In this document: positions 40,841 through 52,390 of the stretch, piece after piece | Numbering within the stretch: position 1 is the first letter of the stretch | How the letters are laid out: every line of letters starts with the position of its first letter | NCBI GenBank assembly: GCA_003116995.1 | Contig: BDSL01000020.1 | Coordinates: 62,001 to 126,000 of the forward strand | DNA length: 64,000 bases | Source: Yamagishiella unicocca | Lineage: Eukaryota > Chlorophyta > Chlorophyceae > Chlamydomonadales > Volvocaceae | Direction of reading: 5' to 3' | Notes under the pieces: generated by a model | Database searches by the model: none | What the model was told of the DNA's origin: nothing | The model's input: the letters and a program-made list of their open reading frames with translations, nothing else | Translations under genes and position numbers: made by a program

Positions 40841-42864
40841 AGCAACAGCAGCAGCAGGGGCCGGCGTGTCATGATCAGGCCGGATCCGCTACGCTGTCGA
40901 AAGCGCTCAGGCTACAACTGACCGAGTTGTATGTAGACACAGTGGCAAACAGGTTGAGCACCGCAAGTCATCACCTCCCCGGGGGCTGACCCGGGTATTC
41001 CTGCGACTCCTGGTTGAAGCGCAGTCCATAGCTGCACTGTTACTTGCGGGGCAACAGACGCTCGGCATTGTCGTTACACGTATGTAACTGGGCAACTCGT
41101 GCGAGAGGATACTTTGAGCACGGCCGAGAATGTGTGAGGTGGCATCTCGCCGCGCTATGGTGGCGTAGATTAAGTGGGCCCGCGTGGCGGAGTGCTATGC
41201 CGGTGCTGCAGCTGTGTGGCTCCGCCCTAATCGTGCGTGCCTTTGGGTACGTTACCTCCGCCGTGCCCCGCCCCAAGGCTCCCTGAGTCCTTCAGCGTTC
41301 TCGTCCACCCTGACGCCCGCTTCGCTGCATCTTCTGTGATAAGGAAACGCAGCTTACGCGTTTTGGATGCTGCCGTTGATCCAGGTCCATCTGCCGACTG
41401 CCGACTGCACGGCTCGACACGGCTGATTTCCTGAGCGTGCAGTCCGTTGCGGTAGTGTGTTACTATGCCAGTGCAACAGCTCAAGGGACGCTGTGCCGTG
41501 CGGCTGCGTTGCGCTGGTCGGCTCTGTCGGCTACAGGGATGGACTTGCTGATTAGGGCTGACCGATGAACGCCCGCAGGCGCTCGCCCCTTTATCTTCAG
41601 CCTCAAGCCCCGTGCTTACCACGACGCCGATCGGCAGCGCGCGTTTCAGACGGACGGGTTAAAGAATCATCGGTAGGGCAAGATTCAATGGGCGGTGTAA
41701 AAGAACCACAGTACTCGTGACAAAATCAACCCTAGGGGAAGCCGCGAGCAAAGCACAGCTCGCAGCGGGATCGCGACCAAAACTCTTATTACATCGCTAT
41801 AAACGACGAAAAACGAGCTTGCATTTGGTGCACTGCAGTCCACACGACGGCCACGCGACCGACCGCGCAGGCGATCCGTGCCGGCGCTGCACTTTGCTTC
41901 AACATCACCGCGGGCCTAACAACAAGCATCCGGGCCTAACAACACTCCGGAAGGTGCGCCTGGCTAGGGTTTAGTTCTGCTACGAAGAAAGACGGCAAAG
42001 AGAAGCTACCGCGCGAAGAGAAAGAGAAAGCGAAGCACGCATGGCGCGCATCCCACCATCGGCGATCCAGAAACCAAGAAAAGAGGCCTGCACGATCTGG
42101 CACGATCATATCAACACGGGTAAGAGCCGCCTGCGCAATCCGGCACAACCTTCGCCGGTAACTCGGCTGAAGCCACCTGCGCACTCCGTTTAGAGGTCCG
42201 TCGTCCACACAAACAAGCATGGTGTCACTTGTGGTGCTTGGCGATCACTTCCGATCGCTCGCCCGGTGTCCTGTCGGTGCATGTGACGATCCTTGCGCGT
42301 GCAACGCGTCGACGTAACCAACCAACAGCCACGTCATGCTGTGAACACAAAAACGCGCGCGCGCACGCGCGCACGCACGCACGCACGCGCACATCCTACA
42401 ATCCCGCACTACAATCCCGCAGAGGCAGCGGCCAGGACGCCAGCGCTGCGCTCAAGACCATACTAAAGAGAATACAAGCTGGCGAGGCGAGGCGGCATTT
42501 CTGCCGTTCGCTGCCTCGCCATGATTACGCCGCTATCCGCCGGCCGTCGCCTTATAGACGTCGGCGGATGTAGGAGCCGAAGTAGTTGCCGGGCGCCAGG
42601 TCCTGAGCGCAACACCCAGCACTCCTGCGGCGACGAACAAACATCGGGTGCAGAGGGCGGCGGCAGCATCAGCAGCAAGATAAGTATGTACGTCAGTGTT
42701 TGCATCGTCGTACTGTTCGCACCCGCGACGGCACAGCACGCACGCCGTGCTGCGGGTGGGTTGCCGGCAGGAGAAGGTTGGCGGTCGGGTAAACCTCAGG
42801 CAAGGACAAGCTAGTGAGGGCAAGGCTGGTGGTAATGGAAGGGAATGCCAGGAACTGCGTGGGT
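40841..42864. other. Gene-free region
   Basis: No supported exon. It includes an alternating CG/CA tract at about 42353-42392. The end nearest the pherophorin gene may hold that gene's 3' untranslated region. Confidence 0.35.
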
Positions 42865-43007
42865 GGGTTTTTACTGCCCACATGGCTTGGGTTTTAACTA
42901 CTCACGTAGTTGGGTTTTAACTACTCACGTAGTTGGGTTTTAACTACTCACGTAGTTGGGTTTTAACTCCGCACGTGGCTGGCTTTTAACTAGTCACGTG
43001 GTTGGGT
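42865..43007 (+). repeat. 23-bp tandem repeat at the 3' end of the pherophorin gene
   Basis: About six copies of a unit TGGGTTTTAACTACTCACGT plus AGT, the central ones identical and the outer ones diverged (CCCACATGGCT, CGCACGTGGCT). The unit includes CACGTRG/CACGTGG cores. The array overlaps the last codons and stop of the pherophorin reading frame at 42990. Confidence 0.9.
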
Positions 43008-46000
43008 GAACTGCACACGTGCGCATGTGGCCTTATCTACTACGAACCACTCGACGCCACCTCGCAACCGCAACCCACGGATGTCTGTCCGTGCTGAGGG
43101 GGCTATCGAGCAGGGGTCACTCGGCGTGGCCACAACTGGTGGTACAACAGATGTACGGCAACCGCACCTGTCGAAAATGGCGAACTGGCAGACGCCCCCG
43201 AAGCAGAACTGCTCCATCGTGCTGCACTTGCTGTTGCCCTTGAGGCCGATGCAGATCTCGGCGCCATTGGCGTTGGCCATTGTGAGGTTGAGGTTGTTGC
43301 TCTTCAGGATGCCCATGGTGACGTTCCGGTCCGGATACAGCCCAGTGTCGGTGACGCGGGCCCACACCGGCGCGCGGTACTGGTTCGGAGCCGTTGAGAC
43401 CGTCCAACCGTCAACCGACTGCAAGCAGTTGTCCTCGTCGGACAGCCACTCGATCTTGTCCAGGTCCTGTTGTCACGACAGTGTATTACGACGGTCGGAG
43501 GACAGTTGGTGGTTGGTGTGGAATGCGGGTTTGCGTGACCAGTGTGTGGGGTCAACCGCACACCGCCGGTTTAAGGGTGACAACCAACCGAGCCTTCTAC
43601 ACGGCGCGCGCTGAGGGAGCCGCTGGAGAGCGCTGGTTTGTGGACCCCCCCCCCGCCTGACCCGCCCCCAAAGCGGCCCCGGTCCCCCCCCGGGACCCTC
43701 CCGGCCCCGGTCGCCCCCACCTCCATCCCTAAAGCACCCACCATGCTGCAGCATCGCGACGTGCCGCACTGGGCCTTGTTGACCTGCACCTTGAAGCAGT
43801 AGTGGTTGACCGTCCCCGTGGTGAACTTGCGCGTGTACTTAACGTCGTACGGCGTCTTAATCGCCACGCCGGGCTCGCACGTGCAGTACGGGAACTGCAC
43901 CTTTGCGGCGGGCACGCATGCCACTGCGTAGAGGCCGTCGCCGCAGACCGTGCCCGACATGTCGGTGATGACGTACGTCAACAAGGACGGCGCGCAGATC
44001 ACTTCGCCTCCGACGACGACCTCCCCGTTGCCGAAGTTGATGGCGAGGGCGAGGGAGTCGAAGCCGCCGTCGTTCAGGTATGCGCCCACGGCGGCCGCGT
44101 CCTCGTCGGTGGCGTAGTCGCCACAGACGGTGAGGAGGGTGCCGGTGACGCTAGCGCACGTGTAGCTCTTAGTCATGGGGTTGAGGGACAGGGTGGCGGT
44201 GGCGTTTTGCACGGTGGCGGCGAAGTCGGCGCACACGGTCTGGTTGACGGGACCGTTGGTGCGGTTCCAGGAGACGCACATCTGCGGAGTTGGGAAAGCG
44301 GGGCGGGGGGGGGGAGGAGGGGGTGCGTGTGTGGGGAGGAGGAGGGTTGTGGGAAGGGAGCGGAGCAGCAGCAGCTGTGCGAGAGGCAGCAGCGTGCGGG
44401 CGCTATCCGGCCTTTGCTTTGCCTTGTTTTGATATCGACTAATGAAAAGGACGGCACCCGAGAAGGATGCCGACGTGCAGTGACTCATCGTCAAAGGAGC
44501 CGTGAGATGTGTTTTGATGCAGGGCGGAACAGCGCAGGCTGTTCAGCACCCCTCCCTCCCTCCCGCCCCTTCGTGGGCTGTTTACCCCTTGGTTGCCCAG
44601 AGGAGCACTCTAAAAGGGTCTCTCTCCCCCCCCCACACGCCCGGTTACGGTTTCAAGTCAACAATAGGGTCCGCGGGTCATTCTTTTTTGCTTAGATTGC
44701 GTTGCTACGCCAGCACGGAGCATACACCTTATGGCAACGGCAGGACGTACCGTGGTGCAGGGCGGCGGCGGGCTGGGCGGCGGCGGGCTGGGGCTGGGCG
44801 GCTCCGGGCTGGGGGGCGGTGGGCTGGGCGGCTTCGGGCTGGGGGGAGATGGGCTGGGCGGCTTCGGGCTGGGCGGCGGCGGCGGCCGGGGCGGGCGAGG
44901 GCTGGGAGGCTTCGGGCTAGGGGGGAGTGGGCTGGGGGGCGGCGAGGGGCTGGGAGGGAGTGGGCTGGGCGGGGGAGGGCTGGGCGGCTTCGGGCTGGGG
45001 GGGGATGGGCTGGGCGGCTCAGGGCTGGGCGGCGGTGGCGGCCGGGGCGGGCGAGGGCTGGGAGGCTTCGGGCTGGGAGGGAGCGGGCTGGGGGGCGGCG
45101 AGGGGCTAGGAGGGAGTGGGCTGGGGGGGGATGGGCTGGGCGGCTTCGGGCTAGGGGGGGATGGGCTGGGCGGCTTCGGGCTGGGGGGGGAGGGGGAAGG
45201 AGGAGGAGGCGGTGGGGGGACAGGGGGCGGCGGGGGCGGCGGGGGCGGGGGAGGCGGCGGGGGAGGGAAAGGTGGCGGAGGGGGCGGGGGAGGAGGAGGA
45301 GGAGGAGGAGGCGGGAAAGGCGGGGGAGGCGGAGGGGGAGGGGGGAAAGGTGGCGGCGGCGGCGGCGGCGGTGGGGGAGGCGGCGGCGGAGGGAACGGTG
45401 GTGGAGGGGGCGGCGGCGGCGGAGGAGGAGGAGGAGGAGGACTGGGCGGGGGAGGAGGAGGTGGAGGGGGGAATGGTGGCGGCGGCGGCGGGGGCGGCGG
45501 AGGTGGCGGCGGCGGCGGGAAGGGCGGCGGCGGGGGCGGCGGCGGGGGCGGCGGCGGAGGAGGAGGGGGCGGCAAGGGGGGAGGAGGCGGCGGCGGCGGC
45601 GGCGGCGGGGGTGGCGGAGGTAGAGGCGGAGGGGGAGGTGGGGGGGCGGCAGGGGCGGCGGAGGGGGAGGAGGAGGAGGAGGGGGTGGCGGGGGAGGGAA
45701 CGGCGGGGGGGTGGGGGCGGCGGCGGAGGGGGAGGAGGGGGAGGGAAGGGCGGCGGCGGAGGGGGCGGCGGAGGGGGCGGCGGAGGGGGAGGAGGCGGGT
45801 GGGGCGGTGGTGGAGGCGGAGGGGGAGGAGGCGGTGGAGGGGGAGGAGGAGGAAGAGGTGGTGGTGGTGGTGGAGGTGGGGGCGGCGGGGGCGGCGGAGG
45901 GAAAGGGGGCGGGGGAGGGGGAGGCGGAGGCGGAGGAGGAGGGGGCGGCAGGGGCGGAGGCGGAGGCGGAGGTGGAGGGAGAGGCGGAGGGGGAGGCGGA

Positions 46001-49000
46001 GGGGGAGGGGGTGGCGGAGGCGGCGGGAATGGTGGAGGAGGAGGAGGGGGCGGCGGGGGAGGAGGTGGTGGAGGAGGAGGGAGGGGGGGCGGCGGTGGTG
46101 GGGGAGGCGGGGGAGGAGGGGGAGGAGGGAAGGGCGGCGGAGGAGGCGGAGGCGGCGGCGGAGGAGGAGGGGGGGGAGGAGGGTGCGGAGGAGGGGGCGG
46201 CGGTGGAGGTGGCGGTGGAGGGGGAGGAGGGAACGGCGGAGGAGGCGGAGGGGGTGGAGGAGGGGGAGGCGGAGGAGGCGGAGGATGGGGCGGCGGCGGG
46301 GGCGGGGGCGGCGGCGGAGGGGGAGGAGGAGGGAAGGGCGGCGGCGGCGGCGGCGGCGGCGGCGGGGGCGGGGGCGGCGGCGGAGGGTGAGGGGGGGCGG
46401 CGGGGGAGGAGGCGGAGGAGGAGGGGGCGGAGGGAATGGTGGCGGCGGTGGCGGCGGGGGAGGGGGGGAGGGGGCGGAGGAGGCGGATGCGGCGGCGGCG
46501 GTGGCGGCGGCGGTGGGGGCGGTGGAGGGGGAGGGAAGGGTGGCGGCGGGGGCGGGGGAGGCGGCGGCGGCGGGGGCGGCGGCGGCGGGTGAGGCGGCGG
46601 CGGGGGTGGCGGGGGGGAGGAGGAGGAGGAGGAGGGAAAGGCGGCGGCGGCGGCGGCGGCGGAGGCGGCGGGGGAGGAGGCGGCGGAGGATGGGGCGGCG
46701 GCGGCGGGGGTGGTGGAGGAGGAGGAGGAGGAGGGGGAGAGGAGGCGGGGGTGGAGGCGGGGGAGGCAGAGGGGGCGGCGGAGGGGGCGGAGGGGGGGGA
46801 GGCGGCGGGGGGGGAACGGCGGCGGCGGCGGAGGGGGAGGCGGGGGAGGAGGAGGCGGCGGGAAAGGAGGGGGAGGAGGAGGGGGAGGGGGAAAGGCGGC
46901 GGCGGAGGAGGAGGAGGGGGAGGAGGCGGCGGGGGAGGGAAAGGTGGAGGAGGGGGCGGTGGGGGCGGCGGAGGTGGTGGGGGCGGGAAAGGCGGGGGCG
47001 GAGGAGGAGGGGGAGGGAAAGGCGGCGGCGGCGGCGGGGGCGGCGGGGGCGGCGGCGGCGGCGGGAACGGCGGCGGTGGTGGCGGTGGCGGCGGCGGTGG
47101 CGGCGGCGGCGGGAAGGGCGGCGGTGGCGGCGGCGGCGGAGGGAAAGGCGGCGGCGGCGGCGGCGGGGGCGGCGGCGGCGGCGGCGGGGGGAACGGCGGG
47201 GGCGGCGGGGGCGGCGGCGGGGGCGGCGGCGGCGGCGGCGAGGGGGGTGGCGGCGAGGGGTAGGCGCACGCCTGGGCGTACTCACCCTGCAAGGATGCGG
47301 GCAACGAAGGAGAGGGCTGAGGAGCTGCAGCTCGCTTCGGCAGGGCTTTTCAGTGCCTGCACCCGGCTCGAGCTGACCTCCAACAGTAGTGGTGTTCCCA
47401 ACGCTCGCCCTGGCGGCTTAACCCCCTCGAGGCATTGGCATGAGCACGCACGCAGGCAAGCAAGGTAGCAAGCATGCGAATCCGTATTCTATGCGAATCC
47501 GAAGCTGTGTAAGGCCCCCCCGCCCGCTGTCGTGAAGCACACCGACCCCTCACCGGACTGAATAACGCCAGCCGCTCTGCCTCCGGTCCTGACCCCCGCC
47601 CCGCCTTCTGCCCTTCACCCGTACCTGCACTGAGGCGGAGCAACCGCACCCGCAACCGCTACCCCAACCGTAACCGCAACCGCAACCGCTACTGCGTAAA
47701 ACTCAACCTCTACCGCATCAACCGCAACCGCAATCGCAAGGGCCAAAGCAAAGCAGGAGCAGACTAGGCTGTGTGGTGCGGCAACACATGCCTCGCACGG
47801 TGACACGTTAGCGCGACAGCACCCAGCCCGCAAGCACACCCGCCGCTATCGCAATCTGAAATCGCGCCAGCGCGCCTCCTTCATGATTCCGCGCCCTTTC
47901 CGCCCAACGCATGTGGGGGCGCAAAACCCCACATCCCCCCCGCTCCCCTTCCCCTTGCCCTCCTCACCTCCGCCCCCCTCACTTTGCGCCCGCCCGTCAC
48001 ACCCGCTTCCCACACCCGTCACCGCAAGCCACGTTATAGGGCGCACCACACCCTCCCAAACACGCCATCAAAACCGGCCTGCAACCAGGCTTTCGGTTCC
48101 ACTCGTTTCCTTGTGTGCCAAATATACGCCCTCCAACGCTTCCTTCCCTTCGCAAGCACCGTCAGCTACCTACCAACCTTATCCCCCGAATAGCCCGTGA
48201 CCGTGTCACCGACCAGCCGAGCGACCTGCTCGCCGGCCCCCCCGCCCACTACCCCGCCCCCACGACCCTGGCTCCCGGCCTGACGGCCCTCTCCGTCACG
48301 CCCCCTCCATGCCCTCATACCTCCCGCCCCGGGACCCCCCTTCCTCTCCCCGCTCCCGCCCCCCCCTCTCTGTCACCCGGCTCCCCCCAAAACACAATCT
48401 CCTCGTCCTCTCCCCCCCCGCATCAGGGCTCAGCCCCACTCACCTCCAGGCACGCGTTTTCGGGCGTCACCAGGCCAGTGATGGTGTAGCCGGTCGTGTC
48501 CAGTGAGCAGTTGGCGCCGCCCGTCAGCATCTGAACCCACTTGGGAAGGCCGCCGGGGCCGTCGATGAAGCTGGTCAGCAGGGCGCCATCGGCGTCGGAG
48601 AAGAAGGTGCCGCACACGGAAAGCTTCGGGTTGTTCCCGCCGGCGATCGAGCCGGAGCAGGATGCCCCCGTGAAGTCCGCCAGCATGCGGGAGCCGGACG
48701 CAGCGGCGGCGGCGTTCATATCGGCGCTGATGGTGGCGTTCATCAGCTCGCAGCGCGGTGCGTCAAAGGTGAACAGAGGGCGACCGCCCAGGTCGGAGGG
48801 GGGGTAGATGGTGATGTCCACGCACACCTCGCAGGGCGGAGGTGGGCTGGGAGGAGGCGGGCTGGGGCTGGGCGGCGGCGGCCGGGGAGGACGCGGGCTG
48901 GGGGGCTTAGGGGAGGGGGGCGAGGGAGACGGGGGAATGGGGGACGGAGGGAGGGGAGACGGGGGCGGGGGGGAGGGGGGCAGAGGAGAGGGGGGAGGGG

Positions 49001-52000
49001 GGCTGGGAGGAGGCGGCGAGGGCGGCGAAGGCGACGGCGGCCGCGGGCTCGGGGGCTTAGGGGAGGGGGGGGAGGGCTGGGAGGAGGAGGCGAGGCTCCA
49101 AGGGTGACGGGGCAGCAGATGTGGTCCGGAGACCACAGCGCCGTCGACCAGATGTCGTTGGGGGTGAGGTCTGATAGGGTCCGGCAAGCACCCCGGGTGA
49201 CCTGCGGGGCGATTGCGGATGGGGGCACGGGAAGGAAGGGGGGAGACGTCAAATACAAAGATCCCGTCCGCGGGAGGGCAACCACGCACTCAGTGTTACT
49301 GTTTGCTACAGTTCGTTACAGTCAGTATACGGTTTGTTACAGTTGGTTATACAGTAAGTCCTAGTTAGTTTTACAGTCCACCTGAAGGCGGCTGTCCTCT
49401 CTGGTGGGCAGTGGCGCCTGGTGGCTTGTTCCTCAGGTAGGGGCAGGGGCAGTTTGCAAGTTTGCCACCCAACAAAGTGCTTAGAGCTCAGGGCATGGGT
49501 TGTAAGTCTTGTAACTGACTTCACCCGCGCCGCATGCGGCTGAGGTGGACGCTTGGGACACAGGTGCACGTGGATGATGTCGTTCTGCCAGGATCGCCCA
49601 ACGCCCCTCCGCCTCTACATGATGCCATACTATCGGGGGCCGGGGAACCCCACTGCTTTCATATCTAGCAAGGCCACCCGACCCGACCAAGCGCCCGTGT
49701 GGGCTTGCCATGTGCCCGCCCCGTTTCGCCATCGCGGAGCCTCATCCGGCAGCCTTCGGTCTAAGCTACGGCGCTGTTTAGCAGCAGAACACTCGGCGAC
49801 TCCGCGCATTCGATCGTTTCGTGCCCCCCAATCCACCTACAACGTCGGCGACCTCCACCCGCACCCGATGCACCGACGCCGGCCATTTAGCTTCCTTTTC
49901 CACGATTGCAGCGCATTATACGCTCCCACGCAGTCGTCCCTGCCCACCGGGCGCCGCCGCGGGTGGCGCTTCCGCTTCTACCAGGTGCCTTCTGCGCTCC
50001 GGAACCGCGGGCCGAGCGCTCATCACGCAAACGCGAGCATCCTGGGCATATGTCAACGCGCCTCGGCCAACAGCCCAACTAACTCAACCGTTCGCCGAGG
50101 CCTTAACTCGCCAGCGTCAGCTCTTACTGGCGAAGAATCCGCTCGGTGCCGAGTGGTTGACGCCCTACTGTCGCCTTTCGCACGTGCTGACTACAGCGGT
50201 CGAACGCAACGCTGTGGTTCACCTTGTTCGCTACAACTGCTTATTAATTGCACATGAAGCACCATTCTGCCTTCCCTTGGTCCTCGCGCGTTGCATCTCT
50301 ATGCCAATGACTTGCCTCTGTCCTAGGCTGTCCAGCGGCTCAGCCTCACGCCACCGCTCAGCGACACCTCGCAGCCCATGCAACTCCGGTCTTCCGCCCC
50401 ATCCGACTTTCGCCCCTTTCCCCCAACTCTTCTCTCGCTAGTACGTTTGCATTACCGAATCCGTAGGCTTTTTGGCCACCCGTAATGGCGACCTCCTTCC
50501 TCCCCCGCGGGAGCACCTCCCTCCCACCGATATCCTGTTGCTCACGCGCCGTTCGCCGTCCTCCCTCACAGGCCCTCACCCCCAAAACGATCGATCGACG
50601 ACCCACCTGGATGCACAGCTGGAGCCTGTTGGCGGTTGCGATCGTGTAGTTGAAGCCCGACACACGAAGCGTGCGCTCATTGGGCTGCGCGTTCGGCGGC
50701 CGGTAGATGGCAACGGCCGTCAACGGCCTGCCGTTGATGGTTGCGTTGAACTTTTGGTCCTTCGTATCGCACTTCAAGTCTGGCGGGCAGCGGGGGGGGG
50801 GGAGGGGAGGACAGCGGGGGGGGACTCGCTGGTGAGACCCTCGCCCGAAACTGCGACAACCGCAAGCGTTTGGCATGCCGCCGTGTACTCCCGCACCAAC
50901 GCAGCATTAGAGCAAAGGAGGGCTCGACGCAAAATAGGTGTGTTGAATAATAAGATAGGCGCAAGGCAAGCATGGACACCAAGCAGGGCGCATCTGGCCC
51001 GGCGGGAGAGCCATGGGTGGCCGCGGCAAGTGGGCGCTAGCAATCCGCCTGGAAGCATGTTGCCAGGCGAGGGCAACGAGTCCCGACGAATCAGCAAGCA
51101 CTCGAGCAACAATCTGGCCACGTCACACACACGCACGCACACCCATAACAAACGGAAAACCACGTTTGCAGGGGAGTGGCGTAAGCATGATCCGCGCGGT
51201 GCTGTTGTCTCGGCAAGACTCGGATGCGGAAGCATCGGTTACCACAACAACACCCAGTGGGGAGGTGTGTAATGGTGAATGCCAAAACGACCATCACAGC
51301 GCGCCTAGTGTCGTCGCACACTGGCTCGAAGCGGCAGCAGCGGCAGCGGCGGCACTGGCAGCAGCGGCAGTGGCGGCAGTGGCAGCAGCGGCAGCAGCGG
51401 CGTGTTGGGCGCCCGGCGAGTCCTAGGATGCCAGGCTGCCGGCCTAGTGTTGCATGACCGCCCCGTGGCAGAACCCGCCGGACGCGTCATCAGACAAAAC
51501 TGCACGCCTGGCCGCTTTTGCTTGGTACGACAAGCCGTACGCTGCCTAATTCCCGCGCAATGCTGACTACTGATCGACCTGGCGGCATGTCGCCACAGGC
51601 TTAGCACACAGGCCGAGCATTGCAAAGATAGACCCCCGACCAAGGGGCATCTATAGGATGGGAAGGCGGTGTACGGTCACACGCGTATGGTGGGGGGAGA
51701 CTCGCTTGTCGCTGCCCCTACTGCGCTGGAAGCGGCCGGAAGCTGCTTGGTTTCGACTCCTCCTCTCGCGAGCCCTTGGGGATGAACGGAAATCAGCCCG
51801 AGAGGGCAGCCAACAGGTGCTGATGCAAGATGCAGGTGTCGCTGGCTCGACGGCGGCAGCCGCAGTATTGAGCTGAGGCGAGGAGCTGGCGGAGCGGGGG
51901 AACCCGGAAGCTGCTGGAGAGCAAATGAAAACTTATTTGGGAAAGAAAGGCCCTTGCTTTATTCATCTTCGGCACGTCTTGAACCCCACGTACCAACGTC

Positions 52001-52390
52001 AAGCTCGAACTTGGAGAAGGAAGCCCGACAGCATGTGTGCGGCTCCGTGCATTGCGACCGGTCGACGACAATGGTCCAGCAGTACGCGCCAGGCGCAGGG
52101 TTCGTAGTGACGGGTAACGTAGAGTAAACGCTCTTGGCTCTCGAGCGCTCGCAGGACGCATAGGGAAAGCCTGCTGCGGCACCTGCCACCACTTCTGCTG
52201 CCCGTGACGCAGTCCTGCGAATACAGATCTCATATATTCAGTATGTACAAGCATAATGGAGGCTATTTAGTCAGCAAGAGCAGGTTGGCAGCTTCCAAAG
52301 GCCCTTGCCGCCGAAAAACAATCACACAGCACATGCAGGCCCGACTCACGCTAGTGCCAGCACGGCGACGGCAACCAGCAGGACGCGCAT
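42990..52390 (-). CDS. Pherophorin-family extracellular matrix glycoprotein
   Basis: Secreted matrix protein of volvocine algae. Seven exons are 52390-52350, 52214-51994, 50779-50607, 49201-48444, 47286-44751, 44281-43742 and 43466-42990; every junction outside the hinges agrees in phase. Exon 1 is a signal peptide (MRVLLVAVAVLALA). Exons 2-4 form the first pherophorin domain: FPYASCERS, YCWTIVV, TCCRASFSKFELDV, LQLCIQ, DHICCPV. A Ser-Pro hinge follows, then a Cys domain beginning PPPPCEVCVDITIYPP. Exon 5 encodes a proline hinge of roughly 840 residues. Exon 6 has a second Cys domain (CVSWNRTNG to VCGDGLYAVAC), then the C-terminal pherophorin domain (FPYCTCEPG, YCFKVQV, RCCSM-DLDKIEWL, ICIGLKGN). 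Frame breaks occur inside both hinges (exon 4 is one base short of phase and exon 5 one base over), so this is either an assembly error or a damaged gene. The 3' end is uncertain. Confidence 0.88.
44755..47265 (-). repeat. Giant polyproline-coding GC repeat
   Basis: About 2.5 kb of nearly pure C/G triplets on the minus strand. In the plausible frames it gives Pro15-Phe style units (15 Pro then Phe or His, also Pro9-Phe) at the 5' side and SPKPPSPSPPSP units at the 3' side. The proline-coding frame changes several times along the tract. The plus strand reads as polyglycine and is G-quadruplex-prone. This is the extended hydroxyproline-rich rod of the pherophorin. Confidence 0.9.
47640..47745 (+). 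repeat. (ACCGCA)n-like hexanucleotide repeat
   Basis: Degenerate ACCGCA/ACCGTA hexamers lie in pherophorin intron 4. There is no coding significance. Confidence 0.8.
48790..49100 (-). repeat. Short Ser-Pro hinge repeat of the pherophorin
   Basis: Encodes SPPPPSPPPPSPLPPSP-like units between the first pherophorin domain and the first central Cys domain. Exon 4 enters the hinge in one frame (ending CCPVTLGASPPPP) and leaves it in another (SPPPPCEVCVDI). A run of eight G on the plus strand near 49062-49073 is a likely indel site. Confidence 0.85.
51330..51405 (+). repeat. GGCAGCAGC-type triplet repeat
   Basis: GGCAGC/GGCGGC triplets within pherophorin intron 2. They are intronic and do not contribute to the protein. 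Confidence 0.85.

Noticed and set aside
42865..43007. CRISPR-like array
   Set aside because: Units are directly adjacent with no unique spacers, and the genome is eukaryotic.
44658..47285. Single 875-codon Arg/Pro-rich minus-strand ORF taken as one protein
   Set aside because: Its start falls in the wrong frame relative to the upstream exon; only its 3' part (SPKPPSPSPP to PPPPCTT) belongs to the pherophorin.
44731..47376. Very long plus-strand Gly-rich and Arg-rich open frames
   Set aside because: They are antisense readings of the polyproline-coding repeat. Minus-strand exons have correct splice phases and pherophorin domains on both sides.
49085..49125. Mini-intron explaining the exon 4 frame shift
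   Set aside because: The only GT...AG pair would be about 30 bases long, too short for spliceosomal removal, and does not restore the frame.
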